The notes beneath the pieces were generated by a model, which saw nothing but the letters and a program-made list of their open reading frames with translations, made no database searches and had not been told where the DNA came from. DNA of 64,000 bases from Hexactinellida sp. DTS-2022. Its lineage: Eukaryota; Porifera; Hexactinellida. The position numbers and the translations under genes were made by a program. This document shows positions 19,801-31,700 of the stretch, in pieces; position 1 is the first letter of the stretch; the number at the start of each line of letters is the position of its first letter. The stretch covers positions 434,001-498,000 of the forward strand of contig JAPNXP010000015.1 in assembly GCA_028753945.1 (NCBI GenBank). Reading direction: 5' to 3'.

Positions 19801-21208
19801 ATGGCACCATTTCAAGCCCCCTTTGAGACCCATAGTAGCACAACAATGGCACCCTTTGAGACCCATAGTAGCACAACAATGGCACCCTATGTGCCCCCCT
19901 TTGGGACACACAGTGCCACACAAGAGGGTACTAATCAGGACTATCCAATTGAGACTATTCCTTCCCATTACACGATAGATTTGTGTAAGGCTGAAGGGGA
20001 AACTGAAGAGGACACATTTCTGCCACTAACACCTTCCGAATTCCGAGATGGAGAGGATAACTCGCTCTGCAGAGAACTGGAAATTGTGTCGCTGCCACAA
20101 TCGAGTGTCGCGAGTCCAACTAAACTCCAACTCGACACAATTATTGAAGAAAATATAATTTGTGAAGACAAGAACATTGGGACTGAATTCGATATCCAAA
20201 ATGAGACTAGTTTTGAATATATTCAAAGATTCGTCTCGGAAGTTAGGAAATTTATGGAGAAACGAACATACCATATACCCAGTAACGTCTCCAAGGAGAC
20301 TACTATTCGCGTGCCACTTGGCGACACATCTGCCACTCCGCCACTTCCCCCTAACCTGGATCAGCTGATCACTGATATGGCCAGACAGAAATTAGACGAA
20401 TTATGGGAAAACTATTTACACAACAAATCGGACTTCTCTGACAAACCTCGTCTCACAAGGCGACACAATAAAGTGGCACCTGAAGACTCCACTTTAAGTG
20501 GCTACAACACTAAGATGAGCTCTTCTTTCAGCGACACAACTCTCTTCACGCCGCGACACCACAAGGCGACACACAAGAGCCACCTAGTGTTAAGGCCACG
20601 CGGAAAGAAGACACACAAACGGGGGAGAGAAGCGACACCTTTTTGTTCCTCCCTCGCCACTCAGACACAGCCAGCTTTTGATGACACCCCTGATTTAAAT
20701 CTGTCCGTAAAACAGAGTTCAGTTGCGTTTCTAGTCACCGCAAATGACACAGCTAAATGTGTCGGCCCAGAAGCGACACCTCTCCCAACAAGGAATGTGT
20801 CGCTAGACATGACACCTCTCCCAACAAGGAATGTGTCACTAGACATGACACCTCTCCCAAGGAATGTGTCGCTAGACATGACACTGCAGGAAGCCTGTAG
20901 GAGCTGTGTACCCCGCTTCGTAACCAACTCTAATCTCAGACAGAAGGCACTGCAAAGCATGAAGATGTGTCGCAGGGAAATGGCTCAGCTGTGTCTGGTG
21001 CCAACTGAGAACAAATGCATACAAACTCAACTACATATGCTACAAGGTGAGTATTAATTACTACTACTGTCTACATAGTATCTTAATTAACAACCTATTA
21101 GAACAATTGGAATTAGATATACTAAAGTGGTTAGACAAAGTGGTTAGATTCAACTTAATACAAATCCTATGTAAGTTGTTAAATTGGGACTATAGGACTT
21201 ATTCATAA
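16892..21208 (+). CDS. Large Ser/Thr-rich disordered protein, function unknown (five-exon model)
   Basis: Not recognised. Exons 16892-17312, 17365-17552, 17920-18521, 19170-21046 and 21102-21208 can be joined in frame (about 1064 residues). The exon 3 donor is uncertain: the best GTAAGT site at 18526 gives the wrong phase, and the model uses AG|GTTCGT at 18522. Two genes, the second starting at ATG 19153, is the alternative. The protein is low complexity with internal tandem peptides: NNKQTT units (19370-19470), TTMAPFQAPFETHSS-type units (19675-19890) and TPLPTRNVSLDM units (20770-20880). The C-terminus alone looks folded: a Cys/Met-rich helix MKMCRREMAQL followed by a Leu/Ile-rich helix in the last exon. 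Introns 2 and 3 carry MITEs. Confidence 0.6.
17630..17898. mobile_element. Tigger-like MITE, long variant
   Basis: TACAGTCAATTCCCGTTATAAC left end, TTATAACGGGAGTTGCCTGTA right end, with many internal TTATAACRAA and GGATATAACGAA words. TA flanks. Ends 21 nt before the exon at 17920. Confidence 0.7.
18560..18718. repeat. Decayed MITE, GCTTTATTAGCAA family
   Basis: Matches the intact element at 35703-35864 and another degraded copy at 24625-24795 (CAAGCGAGCATTTAATGTTAATTCTG shared in parts). Intronic. Confidence 0.5.
18958..19143. mobile_element. Tigger-like MITE, GACTCTCGTTAGTATTAACAC family
   Basis: CAGTAGACTCTCGTTAGTAT left end and TATTAACAGAGTCTACTGTA right end. Family members at 53658-53815, 26565-26735 and 37054-37577. 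Ends 10 nt before ATG 19153 and 26 nt before the exon acceptor at 19169. Confidence 0.7.
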
Positions 21209-21703
21209 TAAAAAGTTTTTCACGGTCAAACAGACGAAATATTGTTCACGTTCACAATAAGCAGACCTGACTGACTGTATTTCTAATCATTTTGGAATTA
21301 ACGTAGATATCTGACTTTACAAAACAAGATTTGGTCATTAATTAATCTTATTTATTTATTCTCCATTGACGCAAAACGAAGTGCGCCATGATTTCTGAAA
21401 ATTTTAAAATATTAATTCCAGAACGTAATTTGTGTGTTTGTTTAACCTAAGAACTTTACTATAAGCTGAAATGATTCTATTTATATTCTAATTAACTTAT
21501 CCCTGTCTTGCTCTAATACAAATCTCTTGTATCGAACTGAGCGAAGCATATAAATAAGCGATTGTTTCAAGAATATTAACCACTTTCAACTCTAATTTCC
21601 AAATTGGTATGAACACATCTGTTTATTTAGAAGAACACCCAAAACGCATGCAAATATATATAAATACTTTCGTAAACTGGAATAATCAAATATATAATTT
21701 GAA
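21209..21703. other. Intergenic, AT-rich
   Basis: Contains a partial MITE end (GCAGACCTGACTGACTGTA near 21260-21280, related to the 376-623 element) and otherwise featureless AT-rich DNA with a TATAAATAAG box-like run near 21550. Confidence 0.4.
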
Positions 21704-22585
21704 ATGTACAAACAATCGAGTATTACTTTGGATTATCAAGTTGATTTTAAGAAGAAACTTGGATCAGGACTTCACGGGGTCGTTTTTGAATGCACAAACA
21801 AAATTTCGTTGAAAAGATTTGCCGTTAAACTAGTTTCCGATAACAAGAACAATCGTAGAGAAGTGGAACTGCATTCTAAATACCAAAATTCCCCAAACAT
21901 TGTTAAGATAATCGACGTATATGAGAACACATTTAGAATGGGGAAATCGAAACCCCGCACGAAATGCCTATTCATCGTTATGGAGTTAATGGAATCTGAT
22001 TTGTATTCTCTCATTGAGGAGTGCGGCATTTTCAGTGAAAAGCAAGCAGCGAATATTTTCAAACAAATCGCCTGCGGTCTGTTCGACCTCCACAAAGATG
22101 GAATCGTACACGGCGACATAAAACCGGAAAATATTCTGGTACACAGAGATTCCAAACAATGCAACTCATTCCGTTTGGCGGATTTCGGGAGTTCCTTCGT
22201 AGAAAGGGAGGGGGCTATCGAGTTGTCTTTCACACCTTTTTACGTGGCACCCGAGGTACTCTTGAGGGACGCAAATTGGAACGCAGCTCACTCCCCAAAC
22301 CAGGAGAACACACAGAGCTCGAAAAGTGACGTGTGGTCCCTTGGGTCCCTTTTGTACCTCCTCCTAACGGGCTCTCTCCCATTCGCAAATAACCCAGTCA
22401 CTCCCGGCATGACAAAAGAAATATACCAGTCTACTACAAACGGTGTATACAACAAAACCGGCGAAGATTGGGAACAAATCTCTTCGGAAGCTAAAGACCT
22501 TTTTGAGAAAATATTTGAAGTTTGTCCGGAAGATAGATTGAGCCTTGATGAGGTGCTTATACACCCATGGGTCTTGCAATTCTAG
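21704..22585 (+). CDS. MAPKAPK-like Ser/Thr kinase with HGD catalytic loop
   Basis: Intronless, 293 residues, almost only a kinase domain. Seen: Gly-loop GSGLHGVVF, VAIK-type Lys in FAVKL, REVELHSK helix, MELMESDLYSLIEE hinge region, catalytic loop IVHGDIKPENIL, DFGSS, APEVL, DVWSLGSLLYLLLTGSLPF, and the insert PVTPGMTKEIY that is typical of MAPKAPK2/3/5. The HRD arginine is replaced by Gly, so it is a non-RD kinase, but the catalytic Asp, Lys and DFG are kept, so activity is possible. It lacks the C-terminal autoinhibitory/p38-docking tail of MAPKAPKs. Hence regulation must differ from MK2, if it is expressed. Confidence 0.8.
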   Translation: MYKQSSITLDYQVDFKKKLGSGLHGVVFECTNKISLKRFAVKLVSDNKNNRREVELHSKYQNSPNIVKIIDVYENTFRMGKSKPRTKCLFIVMELMESDLYSLIEECGIFSEKQAANIFKQIACGLFDLHKDGIVHGDIKPENILVHRDSKQCNSFRLADFGSSFVEREGAIELSFTPFYVAPEVLLRDANWNAAHSPNQENTQSSKSDVWSLGSLLYLLLTGSLPFANNPVTPGMTKEIYQSTTNGVYNKTGEDWEQISSEAKDLFEKIFEVCPEDRLSLDEVLIHPWVLQF

Positions 22586-23540
22586 ATAAATTGTATATAC
22601 TATAAATAGCACTATATTTCTTCACATTGTAACATGTCGCTAGTACGCAGCAATAAATCGAACGAATTATATTTGTTTGTTAACTGAAGGGATTGGTTTG
22701 TCCTAGGCAACCAATTAGGGGAATTGGCATGCGTGTATTTAGTGGCTATTATCTATTTGCCCCAAATCATAGGCTAGGTTGTATAATTTATTTTATTGTT
22801 GTTTTTGATGACTCATTTATGACATACATACAATCACTGAATCGCATTCTGGATTACAGAATAAAAATTATTTGAAATATACTTTGCATAAAAAAGGTGG
22901 TCTCCTTTAAAACTCCCGCCCAAAATATTATGAATCATAATTGATTGCTTACAAAATATGCCCTGTTTATTTCTATAGAAATATTACTAATACTAAGTCA
23001 TCATTTATGACATAAATTCACTTCTTGACGAACTAATATTTCCCCTTTGTTGTTTAAATTCTTAAAAGCATTGTCATATGACGTCATTCATTTACTTATA
23101 AGCTCATTAAATTAACTGGTTAGAAACTGTATTATCTCATCAATATAATACGGCTGCCAACAATAGACTGACTAACTAGCATATTAATATATTGTTTGTA
23201 TTTACGTTTCAATGATTCAATTGATGTCCCATGTTAATTAATACAAACGGTTTATTGTGGTATTCTGTTAGAATTAGTGGAAGAATCCTATTGATTGCAC
23301 AATGTATGATGTATCATTTGCATTTGCATCACTGCATTTGTAGGTCACAACTGTTTTATTGTTATTTATGTCACCGATATGTCTTTACGAATTACTTTAC
23401 ACTTTTGTGACATCAAAAGTATTTGTTCACGTTTTACTACAAACCTAAACATATATGGTGTAATATCTATGCAAATTCATCCATTTTCAACGAAATATAT
23501 CTAATCAACTAATTAGTATTATAATTACTTTGCTCTATAG
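22586..23540. other. Gene-poor AT-rich stretch
   Basis: No convincing exon seen. If the cryptic gene with an exon at 23541 is real, its upstream exon(s) should lie here and end in phase 1. Confidence 0.4.
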
Positions 23541-26500
23541 GACATGATGCTAATCTTGCGGGGACTTTCATACGATTTAGGAGAAAGCTAACTCGAGAAG
23601 AAATACAGAATCAGAACAAAAGGTAACCCGCAAAACATGATGAAATTGTATAATTCAATTTGGTCAAATTTAGCTAAAAATTGGTGTAAACGGAACTATA
23701 ATGTGGAAACAAATTGATACTCAATTCCTAAACTTTAGTACAAGGCAATATCCGGTTGCAATATTGTTCTAGTATAGTAACTCGTTTGTTAACTTTGTTT
23801 GCTTATAGATAAAATCACACCTTTATTCAAATATTATGTTTACATCAAATTTGATATTCGTGTTATTTTCGAATGTTTTTTGGGTACAGCTACCCTAGAT
23901 TCGAGTTTATTGCTATTTTATGGACTTAATACAAAACCTTCGTTTTGGGTGTACAAACTTAGAAATTCATTAACAGTCCACTTCTCCACTTGTCTCTGTA
24001 TAACATTTGGACCCTCCCTGGTATTCTATTAGATAGAACCAATTTCGTTATTCACGCAGGAAAATTTCTGAAACTTTTTTGGATCGCGAAAACTTCCGAA
24101 AGTCCCCATTGACAAAACTAACATTTTAGGCGTACAAAATTGTTCAATTCTAGTCCTGTATAATACCCCTGATCAAAATGAAACTATTCCGTTAATCACA
24201 CAGGAAAATTCCATTCTTTGAATATTCACTAATAATTACAACCAAGTCTAAACAAATTGGTTTGTTAGTCTATACTAAAATTAGATATTATTACCTGGCA
24301 TCCTATATCTAGCTTAATTAGCACCAGCGTTTCTAAATAATTAGTCTTTCAACAAAGTGTCTGTGTGGACTATAACATTGTTATTATTCATTTCTTATCT
24401 TAATACTGTCTAGAAATATTAATTATTCATAATTAGGAAAAGGAAAAACAATTCTATCATCCGACGAATATTTCACCTGAAATTACTGACGCAAACTAAA
24501 GGACTGTTTCAACTAATTTTGAGTTGAATAAGTTGAATTAGTTGACTACCCGTAAAATGATTGTTTTTATTTTTTGAATTGTGCTATTTTTAATGAGTTG
24601 GAGAGAACAAAAGTAGTTTTATAATACTGTGGCGTTCACTTAATTGCTATATTATATTGCTCTATTTATTAGGAAGTTAATTTTCAGTCCTCAAGCAAGC
24701 ATTTAATGTTAATTCTGTTCCTCTAATAGCATATTCGCCTATTAGCAAGCAAATTTAATGCAAAATGCGACTTGCTATTACGCAAACACCACTGTACATT
24801 GCATTTATAAGTTTATTACTAGGCCCGTGGAGAGTAAATGCCCTTGGATCTGTCAGTTATAATTGTAGATTGGTAGTTACATAAATTCAAGAGGGCTGGA
24901 AAAGTAATGCCCTTAAGTCAGCCATATATTTTGCCATAAAGTGATGCCGAGTAATATTATACTGTTATTGACATATTAACCATAGGTACATCTGAAATTA
25001 CAAATTGTTGACTAATCTTTTTACGCTATTTACATAATGATATTATACTCAGTAATATCTATTGAGAAAATCTTAAATTTCTGCTATAATAATCACTTAT
25101 TTCGTAGCAAAATACTAAACCTGTTATCATGATGCAACAATGCGTTATGGCTATTATTTCACTAATTAGCAGAATTGTAACTAAATGTGTACGTTTGACA
25201 CTTGTAACTCATTGGTTTGTATTTCTATTCAATCGATAGACAATTATCTCGTTATGACTTTACTGCACTCAATTCATTTTATATTTTACTTGTGCGCCAA
25301 TTATTATGTCAGAGCTACACATGTGCCACCTAAGCCATGGCATGAGATATAATTATACCCCCTACCATTCTACAAATGATAGAATATTGATATTAAATGG
25401 ATTGATTATTTAGGCACTCTATTTTGAACATGTCTCCCATAGACTTAATGCAAAATTGGGCGTGCTTTTCTACCCTGTATATAAACAAATTGTCAACTGT
25501 TTGTACAAGGTTTAATTCCCCATAGGGGCCTAGCCTATACAAATACAAGCTAGTGACTCCGGTTAATACTACTAACTAATTAAACGGTCACTTGGTGTTC
25601 GTAATAACGAGAATCTACGTACAATATACTTGTAATATTTAAATACTAATCATATTAAGAATTAGTTATTATTACTTACTGTAATATCTGAAATGTTTTT
25701 TTGATAGTCTACATTTCAAGAAAATGGTTCAATTAATTCCGTCATTGATTTTCTGGAAATACATTAGTAAAAGTTCTATTTGTTTATATAATGATTTGTT
25801 ATTAAATTGCAGTTATTTGTTGACGTCTTTGTTTATTTGATTAATAAGTTTTTCATTAATAATTTTTGTTGACGATTTATTTTTGAAATTAGTCAGTCGA
25901 TCGCTTAATCTAAATGTCTTTAATATACAGTAGAACCTCGTTAGTACGAACACGGTTAATACGAATTTCCGGATTCACGAACAAACAGTTCCACAAAATC
26001 AGGTCCATACAATGGCTATTAATGGGTATTACGCCGGTTAATACGAACTCCTGATAAAGCGAACAAATTTTACCGTCCGTTGGTGTTCGTATTAACGAGG
26101 TTCCACTGTATAGCATTCCATATGCCAGTATCCGTAGTCATGTTAATATCATCACTAGATGGAGGAGCAGGTTCCCAGAAAGGAGAACGCGAGACCAAAC
26201 TAAGGTTAAGAGGGAGAGAGGGCATTCGATGCTAATTCGAGTTAAGACTTACCAAAGGGTGAGTAAACAGGTCTACTCTACTCTACTGTAGAAATAGGAT
26301 AATTATATTCTGAATGTTACTTGTATGTGTCTACATAATATACAGTATACTCCGCTTAATAGAGCCATGGGTTAATAGATTTAACCGCTTAATTTAATTG
26401 GAACAACACTGATTGTAAAAAACAAAACTCTATGTTTTAATTCAGCTGATTATTGGAAATATACTAATATCCATTTGTGTTGTTGTTAGTATTTGTTTAT

Positions 26501-27474
26501 GTATACAGGATATGATCTATGTACGCAATTGTTTGTGTAAATCGGATTAATCAGTTTCGTAAAATAGATACGAACACGGATAAAGGAAATATCGGTTAAG
26601 GAATACATAACAAGGTTTAATTCCCCTTAGGCTATACAAATGCATGCAAGTGACTCCTGTTAATACTAATTTACGGAAAAATACGAACATATTTCAACTG
26701 TCCCCTGGTGTTCCTATTAACGAGAGTATTCTGTATTCCGATTTAATCTTCAAATTTTATAACTTTATACGACATACGACATACACAGGATAGTAAGCAA
26801 TACTATTACTGTCTTATACTATTTGAGTTAGCATTTAACACTACTCCCACCTAAAGCTGAGTGTATTACGACTGAAATATCTCAGTGTAGTATTACAATT
26901 GTATAGAAAGTATAATTGTTATATCACACTAGGGGCACCTGGTTACATCTCCTTTAGAAGGATGCTATTGAGATTCATAGAATTTCTAATTCTTGGAATT
27001 CTTTGGCAAATTAAATTCCATTTTTGTAATGCAAACTTTTGTTGATTACTATAGCAGTAATACATTAATTGCTGTGAGAATTAAGTGCATTTCATTACAG
27101 GAATTGCCCTCTCAATTCTCCTATATTTGTATAGCTATAATGGCACAGTTATATGATACAGTATCTTACATACTGAGTCCTGTCTTTTGTTAATGACTGA
27201 AAGCTTTCTTAAAGGAATTATATTTGTACTTATTTATGTGCAATGAAAAATATTTATATCGGCCAATACCTTATAATGTCATTTTCAGGCACTGGCAAGG
27301 TTTTTATCATAAGTTCACTTTTGCGAAGCCTGGTTTTATATAAGTAAGCTCGTAAGCTCTTGCTGAAACACTGTATTTATTAGTTGAGTTATTTCTGTTA
27401 TTTCTACTAATTTTTTATTTTTATAGGAGATCCTTGATCCAGTTAGAAAGTCACTCCCTTTGTATAGGAATTAG
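23541..27474 (+). CDS. Cryptic gene, three 3' exons, basic protein of unknown function
   Basis: Not recognised. Three small exons with good splice signals join in frame: 23541-23622 (after TTTGCTCTATAG), 26114-26258 (donor GTGAGT) and 27427-27474 (after TTTTTATAG, ends in TAG). The product ends with about 90 residues rich in Arg/Lys (HDANLAGTFIRFRRKLT, RWRSRFPERRTRD, then EILDPVRKSLPLYRN). Phases 2, 0 agree at both joins, which is the main support. The second exon's acceptor AG lies right at the end of a MITE. Upstream exons were not found. Could be spurious; transcript data would decide. Confidence 0.35.
23623..26113. other. Long AT-rich intron or intergenic region with repeat remnants
   Basis: Holds a degraded GCTTTATTAGCAA-family element (24625-24795), a degraded Tigger fragment (25500-25620) and a complete Tigger-like MITE (25926-26110). 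No open frame of note. Confidence 0.5.
25926..26110. mobile_element. Tigger-like MITE, GAACCTCGTTAGTACGAAC family
   Basis: Left end TACAGTAGAACCTCGTTAGT, right end AACGAGGTTCCACTGTA, TA flanks, very similar to 7318-7477 and 55747-55913. A TAG directly follows the right end and is the putative acceptor of the exon at 26114. Confidence 0.8.
26259..27426. other. AT-rich intron or spacer with MITE fragments
   Basis: 26340-26425 is a solo CTCCGCTTAATAGAGC end; 26565-26735 is a left-truncated CTCTCGTTAGTAT-family element; 27240-27345 is a copy of the ATATCGGCCAA(C/T)ACC family. Nothing else recognised. Confidence 0.5.
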
Positions 27475-27557
27475 ACTACACATTGAATGTACATTTGCAA
27501 TCATTATTACGAATCTCAATTGAATTATGTAATGTCTGGAGGGATAACATATACAGG

Positions 27558-27722
27558 TAGCAAGGAATTATACAGGAGCGCGAGAAGCTCATTTTGAAGT
27601 ATAATTTTTGGAGAATTTGGAATCTTCTCCTATACCGTAACATTAATTTGTGATTTAGGCGTATGTAAATTGTATCTTATCAGGATTAGGAGCGTATTTA
27701 CAAATGGCTGTATAATACACTG
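27558..27722. repeat. Repeat X, about 165 bp, intact copy
   Basis: Begins GCAAGGAATTATACAGGAG and ends ACAAATGGCTGTATAATACACTG. The same sequence occurs at 37181-37545, where a Tigger-like MITE interrupts it. Ends about 26 nt before the AASDHPPT start codon. Confidence 0.75.
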
Positions 27723-27748
27723 GTTAGTAGGCTAATTAGCAGCATAGA

Positions 27749-28582
27749 ATGAATAGAATTCGTTGGGTGTTTAACACTCGGCTCTGGAATCCGGGAGAGG
27801 AGGAATGGAGGAAATGCGTTTCCCTAATTAGCGCCACGGAGGCAGAACGAATATCTAAGTTTGTGTTTTTAGAAGACCGGAAGCGAGCCTTGGTAGGTCG
27901 CCTCTCAATTCGCGCAGCGGTGAGAGAGGGGCTGAATGTCCCGTGGAACAAAATCGACCTCTGTCGGACCGACAAAGGGAAGCCCTGTCTCACTGAGGAG
28001 TTTGTTCTAAGACACCCAGAGGGGGCAGAGTATAGCTTTAACATTTCGCATCACGGCGACTATGTAGTGCTCGCTGCTGAAATGTGTGGGGGGATAGGAA
28101 TAGATGTCATGAGAATAGAATTACCGAAATCTAACAAAAGCTTAGAGGAGTTCTTTAAAACGATGAGGCGACTTTTCACAGTTAACGAATGGGATTTTAT
28201 ACATTCTGGAATTGATCAGTTTGGCAAACTTTCTAATTTTTATAGACTATGGACTTTGAAGGAGAGTTTTTTAAAAGCAACCGGACAGGGGATTTCGCTC
28301 GATTTACAGTTTTTAGAGTTTTCAATTTTGTCACCTTTAACTCTTGAAAACATACAAACAAACACCCGTGTGGCTCTATACCAAACACAGCAAGATGATT
28401 GGGTTTTCGAGGAGAGATTAATCGATAGCAACCACATAGTTGCAGTTGCGATACAAACAACACGAACACCAAATGAGATCAAATGTTTCCAATTAATCTC
28501 TATACCGAGATTAATATTTAATAGCATTAATGCCTACGCAATACTTGATAATACTAGCTTGGTTGAATTTGTGTCGTATTAA
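27749..28582 (+). CDS. AASDHPPT: 4'-phosphopantetheinyl transferase AASDHPPT
   Basis: Intronless, 277 residues. Strong match along the length to the animal Sfp/AcpS-type transferase: RWVFNTRLW start, FVFLEDRKRALVGRL, PWNKIDLCRTDKGKP, NISHHGDYVVLAAE, the Mg-binding GIGIDVM motif and the WTLKESFLKATGQG motif (Trp-x-x-Lys-Glu-Ser). It transfers the phosphopantetheine arm of CoA to acyl carrier proteins, cytosolic and mitochondrial, and to aminoadipate semialdehyde dehydrogenase. The C-terminal 60 residues diverge. The start ATG follows repeat X directly. Confidence 0.97.
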   Translation: MNRIRWVFNTRLWNPGEEEWRKCVSLISATEAERISKFVFLEDRKRALVGRLSIRAAVREGLNVPWNKIDLCRTDKGKPCLTEEFVLRHPEGAEYSFNISHHGDYVVLAAEMCGGIGIDVMRIELPKSNKSLEEFFKTMRRLFTVNEWDFIHSGIDQFGKLSNFYRLWTLKESFLKATGQGISLDLQFLEFSILSPLTLENIQTNTRVALYQTQQDDWVFEERLIDSNHIVAVAIQTTRTPNEIKCFQLISIPRLIFNSINAYAILDNTSLVEFVSY

Positions 28583-28772
28583 TTATTCAAAGTAGTCTGT
28601 GCCATCTAGAAACTTGTGACGCATGTGTCGTGTGCTTCAATACCACTTGCATACTCTGTTGTAATACGAATATTAATTTGAACTTTCAATTTGTCTGTGG
28701 ACCTCTATTACCAAAGTTCAGATAAAATTAGATATTTTTCCAGAATCTTGCTGATTGTTTGGGGTTCGTTGA

Positions 28773-31700
28773 ATGGCTACGAAATCAACTGATTTCCCGC
28801 GCGGCGGAGAACAACTGAAGCTGCCTCAAAGAAAACGAAAGAGAGACGAACAAGAAAATATATTCAAAACTTCTGGCAAAGATGAACCTATAAAAAAAAA
28901 GAGAAAAACTATAAAATTTAAATCGAATAAACCAACATTTTCCACTCCTGCGACACCTATTATCATCGAAAAGCGGAGAATTCCTGGGTGGATTCATCTT
29001 AAGAATGTGTCTGAGGACACAATTGTCCTGGGGATGGTTAAGGAGATACAAGATGTGGTTGTATTAGTCTCGCTACCCTACAATCTGATTGGTAGAATCG
29101 ATATTACAGATGTGTCAGCTGCTTTCTCTCAGAATATTCTAGAAAACGATTCTGACAAATCTCTCAATAACATATTCCACACTGGACAGTTCATAGTATG
29201 CAGAGTCAAACAGGTAACCGAGTTATATTCAGCATACCATTGTACCATCTCTGTTGCTATCTGTAGGTAGGTAGGACTTCGCTTGGCCTCACCTGTGACC
29301 CAGTTCTTGTCAACAGACGGGTCTCCTCTTCCGCGATACAAACAGGCCTCATAATATCCGGTGTAGTCACCAGCAGGGAGGACCACGGATACCAGATATC
29401 ATTCGGAGTGGAAGGGAGAGTCGGTTTTCTGCTGAACAAGCGCGCGAAGGCCTACACACAGTCTCACAATGAAGGGCAGCCGCTGTCTGTCGGACAGGTT
29501 TTGCTCTGCTGCGTCCAGGGGGGCGGAACCAGGGCGGTTCCCGTCTCCATCGACCCAGAGAGCATCCGGACCCCCCCGGCCCCTGGCCCCTGTTCCTTCG
29601 ACAGCCTGCTACCCTTTCAGGCCGTGAGGTGTGAGGTGACGGGGGTGGGGGACTGCTCCCTCTCGCTGGAGGTGTCGGGGGGGTTCTCCGGGTCCTGTGC
29701 GCACCCGCACCTGAAGCGACTGTCGGACGGCCTGGAGGGGTACAGCAAGCGGGCCGTTAGGGGGCGCGTCATATGGGTGCGACAGGAGGAGAAGCAGATC
29801 GGCGTTTCTCTAAAGAAGTCACTCTTGCAAGCGGACACCTCGCCCCCAGGTAAAACTATATGGCTAACTCTCTATACCAGGTGTGTCAAACTCGATTCGA
29901 ATAGTGGGCCAAATTCATAGCCCCAGCCCTTTACCCGGGCCATATTCCATATATTTTAATGGATTGCGGGCCAAATCTAAGCAACCGGAGGGCCACAAAT
30001 GGCCCGCGGGCCACCAGTTTGACACGCCTGCTCTATACTTATATAACTACAGTAGAACCTCGTTAGTACGAACTCTATATCAGTTCACTTCAAAGCCTTT
30101 CCAATACAAAATGACACTGGTTAATACGTTCCCACTAACGAGGTTCCATTTACTCTGTAGAGGGCTTTGAGGTGGGGGACATATTTGAGTCGGCAGAGGT
30201 TGTCCGGTCGGAGAGGCGGGGTCTGTTTCTCCAGCTGACTGATCAGCTGACCGGCTACTGCCCGCTACAAAACGTGTCCGACGAGTTCGTTAGCAAACCC
30301 GACAAGAGCCACCGCAGCGGGACCACACACAAGTGCAGAGTCATTTCCTACAACTCTATGGACGAGACTCTGCTGGTCAGTATGAGAGCCTCTGTTATAG
30401 AGGAGAAGTTCCTGAGCTTCCGATTCGTACGAGTGGGAGACGTGGTACAGGGGAGGGTTGTGGCCCGGTCGGACAAGGGGCTGCTGGTTAGTCTGTCCCC
30501 TCACGTCAAGGGGTTCTGTCCCAGGGGGCAGTATTCTGAGAGGAACAAACTAACCAAATCCAAACAGAGGAGACTGCAGGAAGGCTGTGAGGACACCTTC
30601 AGAGTTCTAAGGGTAACACACTTGTTGTTGTTGTTGTTGTTGTTGTTGTTAGTTCCTATTCCGTAGATAGAGCCCAGACAGAGACTGACGCTCACACACA
30701 AGAGGGGTCTGGTCCGGTCCCCACTTCCGGTCCTCTCGGAGTACAGCGCCGCGGCGCCGGGACAGACGTACCATGGTTACGTGTCCGGCGTCCGGGAATT
30801 CGGGTGTGTGGTCCGGTTCTATCAATCGGTGCGCGGGATCCTGCACCGGTCCCGGCTGCAGCTAGCGCCGCAGCAGACCGTGGCACAGCTGTTCCGAGAG
30901 GGACAGGTGTTGGAGTGCTCCGTGATCAGCTGTTCTCCGGATGAGGAGAAGCTGGAGCTCTCTCTGACGACCGAGGCGCCGCCGGGGAATGCAGAGGCGC
31001 TAGAGGCCCTCTCAGAGGTGTGTCTCGGGGTGGGGGGCATATCCCCCGGGGGCCTCCAGCTGGTCGCGAGGGGGACAGCGGAGCGGGCCGTGCTCCCCCT
31101 CTCACACCTCTCCGACTACAAGGAGATACAGGAACTCCGGTACCGGCGCCTCCGGAAACAGCTGGCCTCTACCGATCATAAGGAGGATAGCGATCAGCTG
31201 GAACTGAGCGTATACGTGTACACGCAGGCGAGTAGCAGCAGTGTGTGCGTGGTGTCCCTGAAGGAGAGCCTAGCCAGAGACATAGCCGGGGGGGTGGCGG
31301 TGGAGACAGGGGGCCCGGAGAGAGGGCTGCTGGCTCACGGGGTCGTGAGACGCGTGGAGAGGTACGGGTGTCTGGTGGGGTACCCCGGGGGGGCGAGCGG
31401 ACTCCTGCCCAACAGGTACATAAGGGACGCGTTCGTGGACTCTCCCCAGGGGATCCTGGCGCCGGGGGACACGGTGCTGACGCGGGTGATGGAGACAGGG
31501 GAGGAGGGGCGCTTCGTGGTGTCCGCTCGGGACTCTGACGTCATATCTAGCGAGGCGCCGGAGAGAGAGAGCCTCCGGTCTCTGGGGGACTGGTTCCTCT
31601 CGTACCTCTCTGCTAGGGACTCTCTGTTAGCAGAGGAGACAGAGGGGGCACAGCTGATGCCCGGACAGGTGGTGGAGTGCTGCCTGCTGGAGAAGGGGCC

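Noticed and set aside
29883..30170. Open frame in the RRP5 intron
   Set aside because: Consists of a hAT MITE and a Tigger-like MITE.
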